From the NCBI RefSeq assembly GCF_005771675.1, contig NZ_VAJM01000008.1, positions 1-64,000 of the forward strand: 64,000 nt of DNA, given 5' to 3'. Positions 1 to 8,938 of this stretch are shown here, one piece after another. The stretch's first letter is position 1; each line of letters opens with the position of its first letter. The notes under the pieces are model-generated. The model was not told where the DNA came from, did no database searches, and saw nothing but the letters and a program-made list of their open reading frames with translations. The DNA comes from Hymenobacter jeollabukensis (GTDB taxonomy: Bacteria; Bacteroidota; Bacteroidia; Cytophagales; Hymenobacteraceae). The translations under genes and the position numbers were made by a program.

Positions 1-1172
<1,172 letters not shown>

Positions 1173-1354
1173 CGAAGAAAAAGGCAGCGCGGAAAACCAG
1201 CCCGGTCAGGCGCTGCGGTTGGTGTCGATTCGGGATGCCAAACCACGGACCGAAGGTGAGTGAGGAGTGGGCTTTGGTGTCAATAGGTTGTTATTCAGAA
1301 AGTAGTGTTCGATGCGTGGCCGCCTCAGGCTTCGCAGGCTACCAAAATGAAAGA

Positions 1355-1381
1355 GCCGCTTTGCCAATACGGCAAAGCGGC
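1355..1381 (-). terminator. Intrinsic terminator after the response regulator gene
   Basis: A perfect 11-bp stem (GCCGCTTTGCC / GGCAAAGCGGC) with a 5-nt loop lies about 50 bp past the stop of the response regulator gene. Read on the minus strand it is followed by a T-rich stretch (CTCTTTCATTTT). Confidence 0.7.
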
Positions 1382-1433
1382 CCGGGGCGCTGTCGCAGGT
1401 AAAACGAGCGGCGCAACACCGCTAATTCAGCGC

Positions 1434-2108
1434 CTACAGCACCAGCTTGTAGCCGATACCGCGCACGTTCACAATCTGCACCTGCGGGTCGTCCTTGAGG
1501 TAGCGGCGCAGGCGGGTGATGAACACGTCGAGGCTGCGGCCGTTGAAGAAGTTGTCGTCGCCCCACAGCTCGCGCAGCACGGTGGTGCGCTCCAGCACCT
1601 GGTTGCGCTGGTCGTAGAGGCGCTTGAGCAGCTCGGCTTCGCGGTGGGTGAGGGGCGCTTCCTGGCCCTGCCGGTGCAGGCGCTGCTTGGGGTGGTCGAA
1701 CTGGTACTGGCCCAGCGTGAGCACGCCCGTCGGGGCCGGCGCGGCGGCCGGCTGCCCCAGCCGCGCCCGGATGCGCACAATCAGCTCGTCCATGCTGAAG
1801 GGCTTCTTCAGGTAGTCGGAGCCGCCCAGCTCGAAGCCGCGCACCACGTCGGCGGGCTGCGAGCGGGCCGTGAGGAAGATGATGGGCACCCCGGGATTCT
1901 CGCGCCGGATGATTTCGGCCAGCGAAAACCCGTCGAGCCGGGGCATCATCACGTCGGCCACCACGATGTCGGGGCACTCGGCGCGGAACAGCTCCAGGCC
2001 TTCCTGCCCATCGGCCGCGTAGCGCACCGCGAAGCCGCGCACCTCCAGGCTGTCTTTCACAATCATGCCCAGGGCGGGCTCGTCTTCGATGAGGAGGATG
2101 GAAGGCAT
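1434..2108 (-). CDS. OmpR/PhoB-family response regulator
   Basis: The 224-residue product has a receiver domain (residues 1-120) with acidic pocket E8/D9, phospho-acceptor D52 in VADVMMP, and the conserved Lys in YLKKPFSMDEL. A C-terminal winged-helix domain (about 125-224) carries the RRYLKDDP and VRGIGYKLV motifs of OmpR/PhoB regulators. The start at MPSILLIEDE is chosen because the upstream in-frame residues come from a repeat element. The cognate kinase gene lies upstream on the same strand, separated by 278 bp that hold two inverted repeats. OmpR-type regulators bind direct repeats, and such repeats lie upstream of the divergent GLPGLI gene at 3889-3925. Control of that unit is inferred. 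Confidence 0.93.
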   Translation of the reverse strand: MPSILLIEDEPALGMIVKDSLEVRGFAVRYAADGQEGLELFRAECPDIVVADVMMPRLDGFSLAEIIRRENPGVPIIFLTARSQPADVVRGFELGGSDYLKKPFSMDELIVRIRARLGQPAAAPAPTGVLTLGQYQFDHPKQRLHRQGQEAPLTHREAELLKRLYDQRNQVLERTTVLRELWGDDNFFNGRSLDVFITRLRRYLKDDPQVQIVNVRGIGYKLVL

Positions 2109-2136
2109 GCGTAAGAGAGGGTAAAGGAGGAAAACT

Positions 2137-2370
2137 CCCCTCCTTAATTTATAAGGAGGGGACGCTTTGGCTTTAGCCAAAGCTGGGGTGGTTGCGTCGT
2201 TGCTGATGTTGAACAGGTTGTTCGCATTCTAGCTCGCAGAGGGCGCGGAGAGTTTTGCGGAGGGCGCAGGACTTGTTCGCACACGATGATACTATCTGGC
2301 GTCGGCAACGACTGAACCACCCCAGCCGCGCCTTCGGCACGGCGTCCCCTCCTTCAAAAAGGAGGGGAGC
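2137..2370. repeat. Pair of REP-like palindromic units in inverted orientation
   Basis: The left unit is a 10-bp stem (CCCCTCCTTA / TAAGGAGGGG, 2137-2161), then a second hairpin (2164-2183), then a GGGGTGGTT tail. The right unit (about 2315-2370) has the same parts reversed: AACCACCCCAG, a hairpin, then a CCCCTCCTT / AAGGAGGGG stem. The two face each other across about 120 bp, like a bacterial interspersed mosaic element. The pair separates the kinase gene from the response regulator gene and could form RNA hairpins in a shared transcript. The central spacer holds ACTATCTGGCGTC, also found inside the larger dispersed palindromes of this window. Confidence 0.8.
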
Positions 2371-2386
2371 TTTCGTTCTGACCACC

Positions 2387-3826
2387 TCACACCGGCAGCC
2401 ACAACGAAAACTCGCTGCCGCGGTTCGGCTCGCTGCGCACGGCGATGTGGCCACCGTGGCGCTCCACCACCTGGCGCACGTAGTAGAGGCCCAGGCCGAA
2501 GCCCTTGACGGGGTGCAGATTGCCGGTGGGCACCCGGAAAAACCGGTCGAAGATGGCGTCCTGGTAGCTTTTGGGGATGCCGATGCCGTCGTCCCGCACG
2601 GTGAGGCGCCAGCCGGTTTCGTCGCGGCGGCCGCGCAGGCTGATGGTCACCTGCTCGCGGGAGTACTTAATGGCGTTGTCGATGAGGTTGTTGATGACGT
2701 TGCCGAGGTGCAGCGCGTCGAGCGGCACCACGTCGGCGGGCTCGATGTCGACCTGGAACTGCACCGGCTTGGGGGCCTTCAGCTGCTGGCGCTGCACCAG
2801 CTCCTGCACCAGCGCGGCGGGGTGTACGGGTTCGAGGTGAAGCTCCAGCGCCTGCCGCTCTTCCACGGCAATGTTGAGAACTTTCTCCACCAGGTCCGAC
2901 AGCCGCTGCAGCTCCTGGCGCGAAATGCTCAGATAAGTCTGGGCCTTCTGCGGGTCGTTGAGCGCGCCGAAGTGCTGCATGGCCTCCACGGCGGCCGACA
3001 CCGTGGCCAGCGGCGTTTTCAGCTCGTGGGTCATGTTGTTGATGAAGTCGTTTTTCACGTCGGCCAGCTTTTTCTGGCGCAGAATCGTGTTCAGCATCAG
3101 GGCGAAGCAGCCGGTGGTGAGGCCCAGCAGCAGCACCGAGCCGGCCAGCAGCCCGCCCATGCGCCGCAGCAGGTAGAACGTGGGGGGGCGCAGCCCGGCC
3201 TGCACCTGCCAGCCGCCACCCACGTTCAGCGCGCCCAGCGGCACCGGCCTGGTGCGCAGCGAGTGAGTGGCCGGCACGTCGAGCACCGGCCCCCGGCCCG
3301 CAGTGGGGCGCAGCAGGTTCACGGTGTCGAGCACGAAATCGGCCTCGGTGTCGCGGCGGCGCAGTTCGACGCGGTAGTCGCGGGCCATCTGGCGCAGGTT
3401 TACTTCGGGCGGCGTGCCGGCGGCCGCAGCCCGAAGTAAACCTAGGGGCCGGGCGCCGGCCGCCGAGTCCCGGTGATGGTTGCGCACGATGAGGCGCTCC
3501 AGGCGCGGCACAGGCGCGGCCGTATCGGCCGCGCCGGACAGCACGATGACGCGGTTGGCGCCAGCCTTGGGGGAGCCGGCGCGCACCGACACGCCGGCGT
3601 CGTTGATGCGGAGCTGAAACTGCGTCAGGCCAGCGCGGGCAAACTGCCGCTGCAACTGCGCCGCCTGCTGCCGGAATACCACGGCCTGCAGGGCCTCGGT
3701 GGTGGTGCGCTCAAACTGGGTGCGGCTGAGCTGGTAGGTGGTGTAGAGCCAGTAGGCCTGGAAGCCGTTGATGCCCAGGATGCAGGCCGCCAGAAGCCAG
3801 AAGATGGTGCGGATGCGGCGTTTCAT
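2387..3826 (-). CDS. Two-TM sensor histidine kinase
   Basis: The 479-residue product has a membrane segment at residues 8-30, a periplasmic region of about 190 residues without a recognised ligand domain, a second membrane segment at 224-246, and a cytoplasmic kinase core. The phospho-accepting His is H267 in THELKTPL. The ATP-binding domain shows the N box (NVINNLIDNA), G1 (DDGIGIP) and G2 (GFGLGLYY). The start MKRRIRTIFW is chosen because it puts positive charges directly before the first membrane segment. The gene precedes its response regulator on the minus strand and is divergent from the GLPGLI gene. The signal is unknown; the neighbouring envelope proteins suggest envelope or metal sensing, by inference only. 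Confidence 0.93.
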   Translation of the reverse strand: MKRRIRTIFWLLAACILGINGFQAYWLYTTYQLSRTQFERTTTEALQAVVFRQQAAQLQRQFARAGLTQFQLRINDAGVSVRAGSPKAGANRVIVLSGAADTAAPVPRLERLIVRNHHRDSAAGARPLGLLRAAAAGTPPEVNLRQMARDYRVELRRRDTEADFVLDTVNLLRPTAGRGPVLDVPATHSLRTRPVPLGALNVGGGWQVQAGLRPPTFYLLRRMGGLLAGSVLLLGLTTGCFALMLNTILRQKKLADVKNDFINNMTHELKTPLATVSAAVEAMQHFGALNDPQKAQTYLSISRQELQRLSDLVEKVLNIAVEERQALELHLEPVHPAALVQELVQRQQLKAPKPVQFQVDIEPADVVPLDALHLGNVINNLIDNAIKYSREQVTISLRGRRDETGWRLTVRDDGIGIPKSYQDAIFDRFFRVPTGNLHPVKGFGLGLYYVRQVVERHGGHIAVRSEPNRGSEFSLWLPV

Positions 3827-3888
3827 GGGCGGAGTAGGAGGGAAGTGCTCAGCGAAAATACGACCCCGACCGGCCCCGGGCGGCGGCG

Positions 3889-3925
3889 TTAACACTCTTT
3901 AACACAAGATAACAGTGCTTTACAC
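3889..3925 (+). promoter_or_regulatory. Four direct repeats at 10-bp spacing, likely response-regulator site
   Basis: TTAACAC (3889), TTAACAC (3899), ATAACAG (3909) and TTTACAC (3919) recur with an exact 10-bp period, one helical turn. OmpR/PhoB-family regulators bind such tandem half-sites. The array lies between the divergent kinase and GLPGLI genes. A -7-like CTTTG (3939-3943) follows about 14 bp after the last repeat, a suitable place for activation of the GLPGLI promoter. Binding is inferred, not shown. Confidence 0.55.
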
Positions 3926-3975
3926 GCCGTTGTCGGTGCTTTGTGAGCGTCAAACCAATGCAACCACTGCCCGCC

Positions 3976-4803
3976 ATGAAAGCCCTGCTGACCATCCTCT
4001 TCCTCGTCCTGCTGCTCGTCACCGGCCTGAGCGCGTTCCAGCACCTGCACGCCCAGGCGGCCGGCCGCATCAGCTACGAAGCCACCCGCCGCATCGACCC
4101 TAGCCAGCTGCGCGTGGTCATCAACGGCCAGGAGCTGCGCCCCGGCTCCCCCGACTTCCCCGCCGACATTCCCGACGTGCGCACCTTCGCCCAGACGCTG
4201 AGCTTCGCCGGCGACTACGCCAAGGAAACCCAGGAAGGCGGCGGCATGATGATTCGCACCACCGTCGACGGGCCCGGCGGCCCGGGTGGCCCCGGCGGTG
4301 GCCGCGCCCCGCAGACCACCAACCTCGGCCGCCCCTTCGAGGAAACCACCTACCTCAACCTCAAGGACCGCACCGCCGCCACCGTGCTGGCCGTGAAGAA
4401 GGACGACAAAACCACCGAGTACCGCGCCGACGCGCCCATAGCCAAAACCGAAGGCTGGCAGCTGACCGAGCAAACCAGGAAAATTGCCGGCTACACCTGC
4501 CGTAAGGCCACGGTGCCCTTCCGCAAGGAAACCTACACCGTGTGGGTCACCACCGAGCTGCCCTTCACCTACTCGCCCATCCGCGAGCTGACCCCCGACA
4601 AAGGCGTGGTGCTGGCCGTGGAAGGCGCCAACGAGCAGTTCCGGGCCAGCAAAGTCGACCTGAAAGCCGCCGTGGCCGAAGCCGAGGTGCGCCCCGGCGC
4701 CCAGGCCCAAAAGGTGTCGCCGGAGGAGCTGAAGGACCTGCGCGACAAAGCCCGCGCCGACTTCCGCCAGCGCGCCATGGAAAGCTTCGGCGGCCGCAAT
4801 TAA
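3976..4803 (+). CDS. GLPGLI-family secreted protein
   Basis: The 275-residue product has a signal peptide (residues 1-27, ending HAQA), followed by a body resembling the Bacteroidota GLPGLI family. Features include the RISYEATRRI start, an NLKDRTA...VLAVKKDD strand region, an IAGYTCRKA motif and VWVTTELPF in place of the eponymous segment. A Gly/Pro-rich insert sits at residues 99-109. Family function is unknown; members are often encoded beside outer-membrane barrels, as here. The start was placed at MKALLTILF; another ATG 18 bp upstream would add residues before the signal peptide. The gene follows the direct-repeat site and precedes the barrel gene on the same strand, with 272 bp of repeats between. 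Confidence 0.75.
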   Translation: MKALLTILFLVLLLVTGLSAFQHLHAQAAGRISYEATRRIDPSQLRVVINGQELRPGSPDFPADIPDVRTFAQTLSFAGDYAKETQEGGGMMIRTTVDGPGGPGGPGGGRAPQTTNLGRPFEETTYLNLKDRTAATVLAVKKDDKTTEYRADAPIAKTEGWQLTEQTRKIAGYTCRKATVPFRKETYTVWVTTELPFTYSPIRELTPDKGVVLAVEGANEQFRASKVDLKAAVAEAEVRPGAQAQKVSPEELKDLRDKARADFRQRAMESFGGRN

Positions 4804-4844
4804 GCTCAGTTGGGCTCTGCGGAAGGCGGCAATGCTTTTTGAAC

Positions 4845-4933
4845 GGTCATGCTGAGCGCAGTCGAAGCATCTCTACAGATAGAATTTCTACCTGATGAAG
4901 CGGTAGAGATGCTTCGCGGAGCTCAGCATGACG
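4845..4933. repeat. Dispersed palindromic element, copy A (GCTGAG/GAAGCATCTC subtype)
   Basis: An imperfect inverted repeat of about 30 bp per arm carries GGTCATGCTGAGCGCAGTC on the left and its complement at the right end (GAGCTCAGCATGAC). It lies between the GLPGLI and barrel genes. Four related copies occur at 13054, 26349, 30359 and 41647, all with GTCAT-like outer ends. No coding capacity is seen. Confidence 0.85.
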
Positions 4934-5033
4934 CTGCTTTCCGATTCACAGGCCCCAAGGGCGCCAGATCTTCCCGCGCCCAACCCATCAAGCACAACCC
5001 CTGACGCAATCCTCCCCACGCCATCGTCAGGCT

Positions 5034-5057
5034 CCCCCTCTCCCTTTGGAGAGGGGG
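5034..5057. repeat. REP-like hairpin just before the barrel gene
   Basis: A perfect 10-bp stem (CCCCCTCTCC / GGAGAGGGGG) with a CTTT loop is followed by CCGGGGGGTGAGG, a shape typical of repetitive extragenic palindromes. It ends only 18 bp before the ATG of the outer-membrane barrel gene, unusually close for such an element, so it could influence translation or transcript stability. Confidence 0.7.
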
Positions 5058-5075
5058 CCGGGGGGTGAGGCTCCT

Positions 5076-7940
5076 ATGCGCTACGTTCTACTTCTTCTGC
5101 TCTTCAGCCTGGGCGCGGCTATGGCCCGGGCCCAACAGCCCACCGCCCCGCGCCCGGCCGCTGCCGCCGGCCAGATTCACGGCGCCGTGGCCGATTCGGC
5201 CAGCGGCAAGGTGCTGCGCGAGGCCTCGGTGTCCCTGCTCACGGCCCGCGACTCGTCGTACCTGAGCTTCACCATTACCGACGGCGACGGACGCTTCACC
5301 CTGCGCGGCGTGGCCCCGGGGCGCTACTTTCTGCTGCTGACTTTCCTGGGCTACCGCAGCCGCCTGGTGCCGCTGCAGCTCACGGCCGCCGCACCTTCGG
5401 CCGCGCTGGGCACGCTGCGCCTGCGGGCTACCACGCACACCCTGGGCGAAGTGGTGGTGGAGCAGGAGCGCGCCCCGGTGTCGGTGCAGGGCGACACGGT
5501 GGCCTTCAACGCCCGCGCTTTCAAAACCCAGCCCAACGCCGTGGTGGAGCAGCTGCTCAAGAAGCTGCCCGGGGTGCAGGTCGACCGCGACGGTACCATC
5601 CGGGCGCAGGGCCAGACGGTGAACCGCGTGCTGGTCGACGGCAAGCCCTTCTTCGGCGACGACCCCAAGGTGGCCACCCGCAACCTGCCCGCTGGCATCA
5701 TAGACCAGGTGCAGCTGTACAACCAGCAAAGCGACCAGGCGCAGTTCAGCGGCATCGACGACGGGCAGCAGCAGAAAACCATCAACCTGGTAACCAAGCG
5801 CGACAAGCGCAAAGGCTGGTTTGGGACCGAAGGCCTGGGCCTGGGCACCGATGGCCGCTACCGCGCCCAGCTGGGCCTGAACCGCTTCAACAACGGCCGG
5901 CAGATTTCGGCGCTTGGGCAGGCCAACAACGTCAACCAGCTCGGCTTCAGCGACAGCGGCGCGCCCGCCGCCGGTGACCTGAGCAGCGGACCCGGCGCCA
6001 ATGCGGGCGGCGGCCTGCCCGGCGGCTTCGGCGGGGTGGGCGGCCCCGGCAGCGGTGGCGGACCGATGATAGTGCAGGGCGGCGGGCGCGGCGGCAGCAG
6101 CGCGGGCGGCACCAACAACCAGCCCAGCAGCATCACCGAAAGCCTGACCGGCGGGCTGAACTACCGCGACGCCTGGGGCAAGCGCACCGAAGTGGCCACC
6201 AGCTACCTGGCCGCCCGTAGCACCGTGCGCACCGAGCAGGTCAGCCGCCGCGAAAACGCCACCGGCCGCAGCGCCGGCGACGAAGCCGCGCCGCCCCTGG
6301 TGACCGATCAATCGACCGCGGCCCATAACCGTACGCTGAGCCAGCGCCTGAACCTGCGCCTCGACTACAAGCTCGACTCGCTGACCTCGCTGCGATTCAC
6401 GCCCGCGCTCTGGTGGCAAAGCACCGAGCAGTGGCGCAACGTCAGCCAGCAAACGGCCCGGGGCGCGCAGCCGCTCAACCAGAGCCTGAGCCGCTACGAG
6501 GCCGCGGCCGCCAGCGCCTGGGGCAACGGCAACCTGCTGCTGATGCGCAAGTTTGCCAAGGCCGGCCGCACGCTCTCGGCCAACCTGAGCGCGGTGCTCA
6601 ACAACCAGGACGGCACCGCCTTCAACCGCGCCGACAACACCTTCTTCAACCCCGACGGCTCGGCCCGCCGCAGCCGCCTCGACCAGCGCATTGCCCAAGA
6701 CTACCCCGCCCGCACCCAAAGCCTGAGCCTGGCCTACGTGGAGCCGCTGAGCCTGCAGCAGAAGCTGGAAATGCACTACAACGCCTCGGATTCGCGCAGC
6801 CAGGCCCGCCGCGACGCCACCGACTACAACGACGCCACCGGCGCCTACGACCTGCTGAACCCGGTGTTGAGCAACCGTTTTCGCAGCCAGTTCCGGACCC
6901 ACCGCGCCGGCCTGACCTGGCAGACGCGCCGCCTGCGCTACGGCTACGCCCTTGGTATCGACGCGCAGCAGTCCCGCCTCGGTGTCGATAACCAAAGCCG
7001 CGACACCGCCCTCACGCGTCGCTACCAGACGTTGCTGCCCAACGCCATGTTCAGCTGGAATGGCAGCCGCGGCCGCACCCTGCGCCTGAACTACCGCACC
7101 CGCCTGCAGGCACCCTCGGCCACCCAGCTGCAGCCCGTGACCGACAACGCTAACCCGCTGTTCGTGCGCCGCGGCAATCCGTTGCTGCGCCCCGAGTACC
7201 TGCACTCGCTCACGGCCACCTACCAGCAGTTCAACGCTGTGAACAACCGCAGCCTCTTCGGCCTGCTCAGCGCCACCCAGGTGCAGGACCGCATCGTGTC
7301 CTCGACGGCCTTCGATGCCCAGGGCGTGCAGACCACGCGGCCCGTCAACGCCGACGGCTACCGCACGCTGAACGGCTTTCTGTCGCTGGGGCAGCGCCTG
7401 GGCTGGCACAAGCTGAACGTGAACCTGAGCACCAACGGCAACTACACCCAGGGCCGCAGCCTGGTAAATGAGCAGTGGAACCAGGCCCGCAACTGGAGCC
7501 TGGGCCAGGGCCTGAGCGTGAATACGGCCTTCAACGACCAGCTGGAGTTCGGCCTCGACCTGAACGTGACCTACCTCGACGCGCGCTATTCCCTGCTGCC
7601 CCAGCAAAATACCGCCTACTGGACCCAGACGCTGGAAGCCGACGTGTTCTACCAGCTGCCCGGCCGCTTCACCCTCAGCTCCGACCTCTGGCTGACGCGC
7701 TACGCCGGCCGCTCGGCGGGCTTCAACCAGGGCGTGGCCCTCTGGAACGTGGCCCTGGCCCGGCAGCTGTTCAAAAACAAGCAAGGCGAGCTGAAACTGC
7801 AGGCCTACGACTTGCTTCGGCAAAACCGCAGCGTGGTGCGCAACGTGACCGATACCTACCTGGAAGACGTGCGCAGCCGGGTGCTTACCCGCTACTTTAT
7901 GCTCAGCTTTAGCTACAACGTGCGCAGCTTCGGCAAGTAA
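5076..7940 (+). CDS. TonB-receptor-like outer-membrane barrel protein with CarboxypepD_reg domain
   Basis: The 954-residue product has a signal peptide (MRYVLLLLLF to about residue 20) and a carboxypeptidase-regulatory-like beta-sandwich (about 32-115; VADSASGKVL, FTITDGDGRF). A plug-like region follows (VVEQLLKKLPGVQVD, then VNRVLVDGKPFFGDD). A Gly-rich loop sits near residues 310-345, followed by a long OMP_b-brl_3-type barrel to the C-terminus (YFMLSFSYNVRSFGK). The plug lacks an obvious TonB box, as usual for this subfamily. It is probably an outer-membrane transport or assembly protein working with the upstream GLPGLI protein. An in-frame upstream start exists, but it lies inside the REP element and would spoil the signal peptide. 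Confidence 0.85.
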   Translation: MRYVLLLLLFSLGAAMARAQQPTAPRPAAAAGQIHGAVADSASGKVLREASVSLLTARDSSYLSFTITDGDGRFTLRGVAPGRYFLLLTFLGYRSRLVPLQLTAAAPSAALGTLRLRATTHTLGEVVVEQERAPVSVQGDTVAFNARAFKTQPNAVVEQLLKKLPGVQVDRDGTIRAQGQTVNRVLVDGKPFFGDDPKVATRNLPAGIIDQVQLYNQQSDQAQFSGIDDGQQQKTINLVTKRDKRKGWFGTEGLGLGTDGRYRAQLGLNRFNNGRQISALGQANNVNQLGFSDSGAPAAGDLSSGPGANAGGGLPGGFGGVGGPGSGGGPMIVQGGGRGGSSAGGTNNQPSSITESLTGGLNYRDAWGKRTEVATSYLAARSTVRTEQVSRRENATGRSAGDEAAPPLVTDQSTAAHNRTLSQRLNLRLDYKLDSLTSLRFTPALWWQSTEQWRNVSQQTARGAQPLNQSLSRYEAAAASAWGNGNLLLMRKFAKAGRTLSANLSAVLNNQDGTAFNRADNTFFNPDGSARRSRLDQRIAQDYPARTQSLSLAYVEPLSLQQKLEMHYNASDSRSQARRDATDYNDATGAYDLLNPVLSNRFRSQFRTHRAGLTWQTRRLRYGYALGIDAQQSRLGVDNQSRDTALTRRYQTLLPNAMFSWNGSRGRTLRLNYRTRLQAPSATQLQPVTDNANPLFVRRGNPLLRPEYLHSLTATYQQFNAVNNRSLFGLLSATQVQDRIVSSTAFDAQGVQTTRPVNADGYRTLNGFLSLGQRLGWHKLNVNLSTNGNYTQGRSLVNEQWNQARNWSLGQGLSVNTAFNDQLEFGLDLNVTYLDARYSLLPQQNTAYWTQTLEADVFYQLPGRFTLSSDLWLTRYAGRSAGFNQGVALWNVALARQLFKNKQGELKLQAYDLLRQNRSVVRNVTDTYLEDVRSRVLTRYFMLSFSYNVRSFGK

Positions 7941-7954
7941 GCCGCCACACGCAG

Positions 7955-7992
7955 CACGGCCCCGCCCGACACAACGCCGGGGCGGGGCCGTG
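7955..7992. terminator. Bidirectional terminator hairpin
   Basis: A perfect 13-bp GC-rich stem (CACGGCCCCGCCC / GGGCGGGGCCGTG) with a 12-nt loop lies between the convergent barrel and globin-like genes. No long T-run is seen on either side. Confidence 0.6.
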
Positions 7993-8020
7993 GTCATTCA
8001 GCGGGGCCGAAACTGCCGGC

Positions 8021-8452
8021 TCAGATCCAGTGTCGGGTGGCGGGGTAGTGGGGCGGCGGGGACGATGGCGCAGGCTCCGTCGGGCAGCCCAGGGCCAGGT
8101 GCTGCAGCAGCACGGCCACGTTGGAGGCGTGGGCCAGGGCTTCGGCGGCCTGGGTGCGGGGCAGGTGGCTGTAGAGGGTGGCGCCGAGCAGTAGCTGCCA
8201 ACGCTCGTACACAGCCAGCAGGTGCGCAGGCACCTGCAGCCTGGGGAACGGGCGGCCCAGGTAGCAGGTGCCGCTGAGCACGCCTTGCCAGAACCGGTAT
8301 TCCGCCGCCGTCAGCGGGTGGCGGGCCGTGATAAACAGCGGGGCCAGCAGCGCATCGGTGCCGAGCTGGTGGTGGAAGTCGCGGACGAAGGCCGGCAGGT
8401 GCGCGGCGGCTTCGGCCGGGGAAGCCTTGGGGGCAGGAGCGGAAAGGAACAT
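8021..8452 (-). CDS. Truncated-haemoglobin-like protein lacking the proximal His
   Basis: The 143-residue product follows the group III truncated haemoglobin pattern: an FVRDFHHQLGTDALLAPLF helix pair, then YRFWQGVLSGTCYLGRP, then an amphipathic helix (YERWQLLLGATL) and a C-terminal helix rich in Ala. In that family the segment after GxP carries the haem-ligating His (GxPxxxH). Here it reads GRPFPRL, so the position is Leu (residue 72). Haem binding is therefore doubtful or uses another residue; H77 in VPAHLL is a nearby candidate. A further ATG 27 bp upstream would add nine residues. The gene converges on the barrel gene. Confidence is good for the fold and low for any activity. Confidence 0.6.
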   Translation of the reverse strand: MFLSAPAPKASPAEAAAHLPAFVRDFHHQLGTDALLAPLFITARHPLTAAEYRFWQGVLSGTCYLGRPFPRLQVPAHLLAVYERWQLLLGATLYSHLPRTQAAEALAHASNVAVLLQHLALGCPTEPAPSSPPPHYPATRHWI

Positions 8453-8733
8453 ACCTGAATCAGGAACGAAGTCCGGCAAACAGCGGCAGGCAAGGACGGT
8501 GCCCGTAGCGGTGGCGGGGCGCCGGTGGCCACGGCCCGAAAAACCGCGGCAGAATCAGGGCCCAGCGCCCGGGCCGGCAGTTCCGGCCGGCAGCAGGGGA
8601 GCTGGGTAAGAGCAGCGCCAACGTGTGTGCAGCGCCGTGGCCTGGCTTCAGGTGGAGTAAGCCATTCAGTTCTAATATACGGCTCAGTGGGCCGCTAAGT
8701 CAAATATTTCGCCCTCAGATAGTTCGTAGCGGA

Positions 8734-8877
8734 TCAGCCCGTCGGTTTTGCCCAGTAAAAGGTCCGCCCGCGCCCGTTGCCGTAGTTGGTGGCCTTCTGG
8801 CCCTGCCGGAACACGTAGGCTGCCGGGGGGCTTTGGCCGGTGAGCAGCAGCGGCAGAAAAGACAGCAGCTTAGGCAT
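8734..8877 (-). CDS. Small secreted or membrane protein, 47 aa
   Basis: The 47-residue frame starts MPKLLSFLPLLLTGQ, a short hydrophobic N-terminal segment, and ends with an aromatic- and Gly-rich tail (TNYGNGRGRTFYWAKP). Codon use matches the neighbours, with C or G at third positions. It lies about 60 bp upstream of the convergent-side end of the kinase-like gene at 8939, on the same strand and downstream of it. No family is recognised. It could be a chance frame, but amino-acid composition and codon choice look real. Confidence 0.45.
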   Translation of the reverse strand: MPKLLSFLPLLLTGQSPPAAYVFRQGQKATNYGNGRGRTFYWAKPTG

Positions 8878-8938
8878 GGGAGGCCGGCGGGCCGGGTGGT
8901 GTGTCCGGCCCGCCGACTCCACTACACGCTGCCCGGCG

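Noticed and set aside
2255-3439. Long plus-strand open frame opposite the histidine kinase
   Set aside because: The kinase frame has all catalytic motifs; the opposite frame is His/Gln/Val-rich, with no family-like signal and begins inside a repeat.
5088-7997. A 969-codon open frame on the minus strand across the barrel gene
   Set aside because: It is antisense to a well-supported signal-peptide-bearing barrel protein, its translation has no coherent domains and is full of Ala/Gly/Val/Gln, a by-product of GC-rich codon choice.
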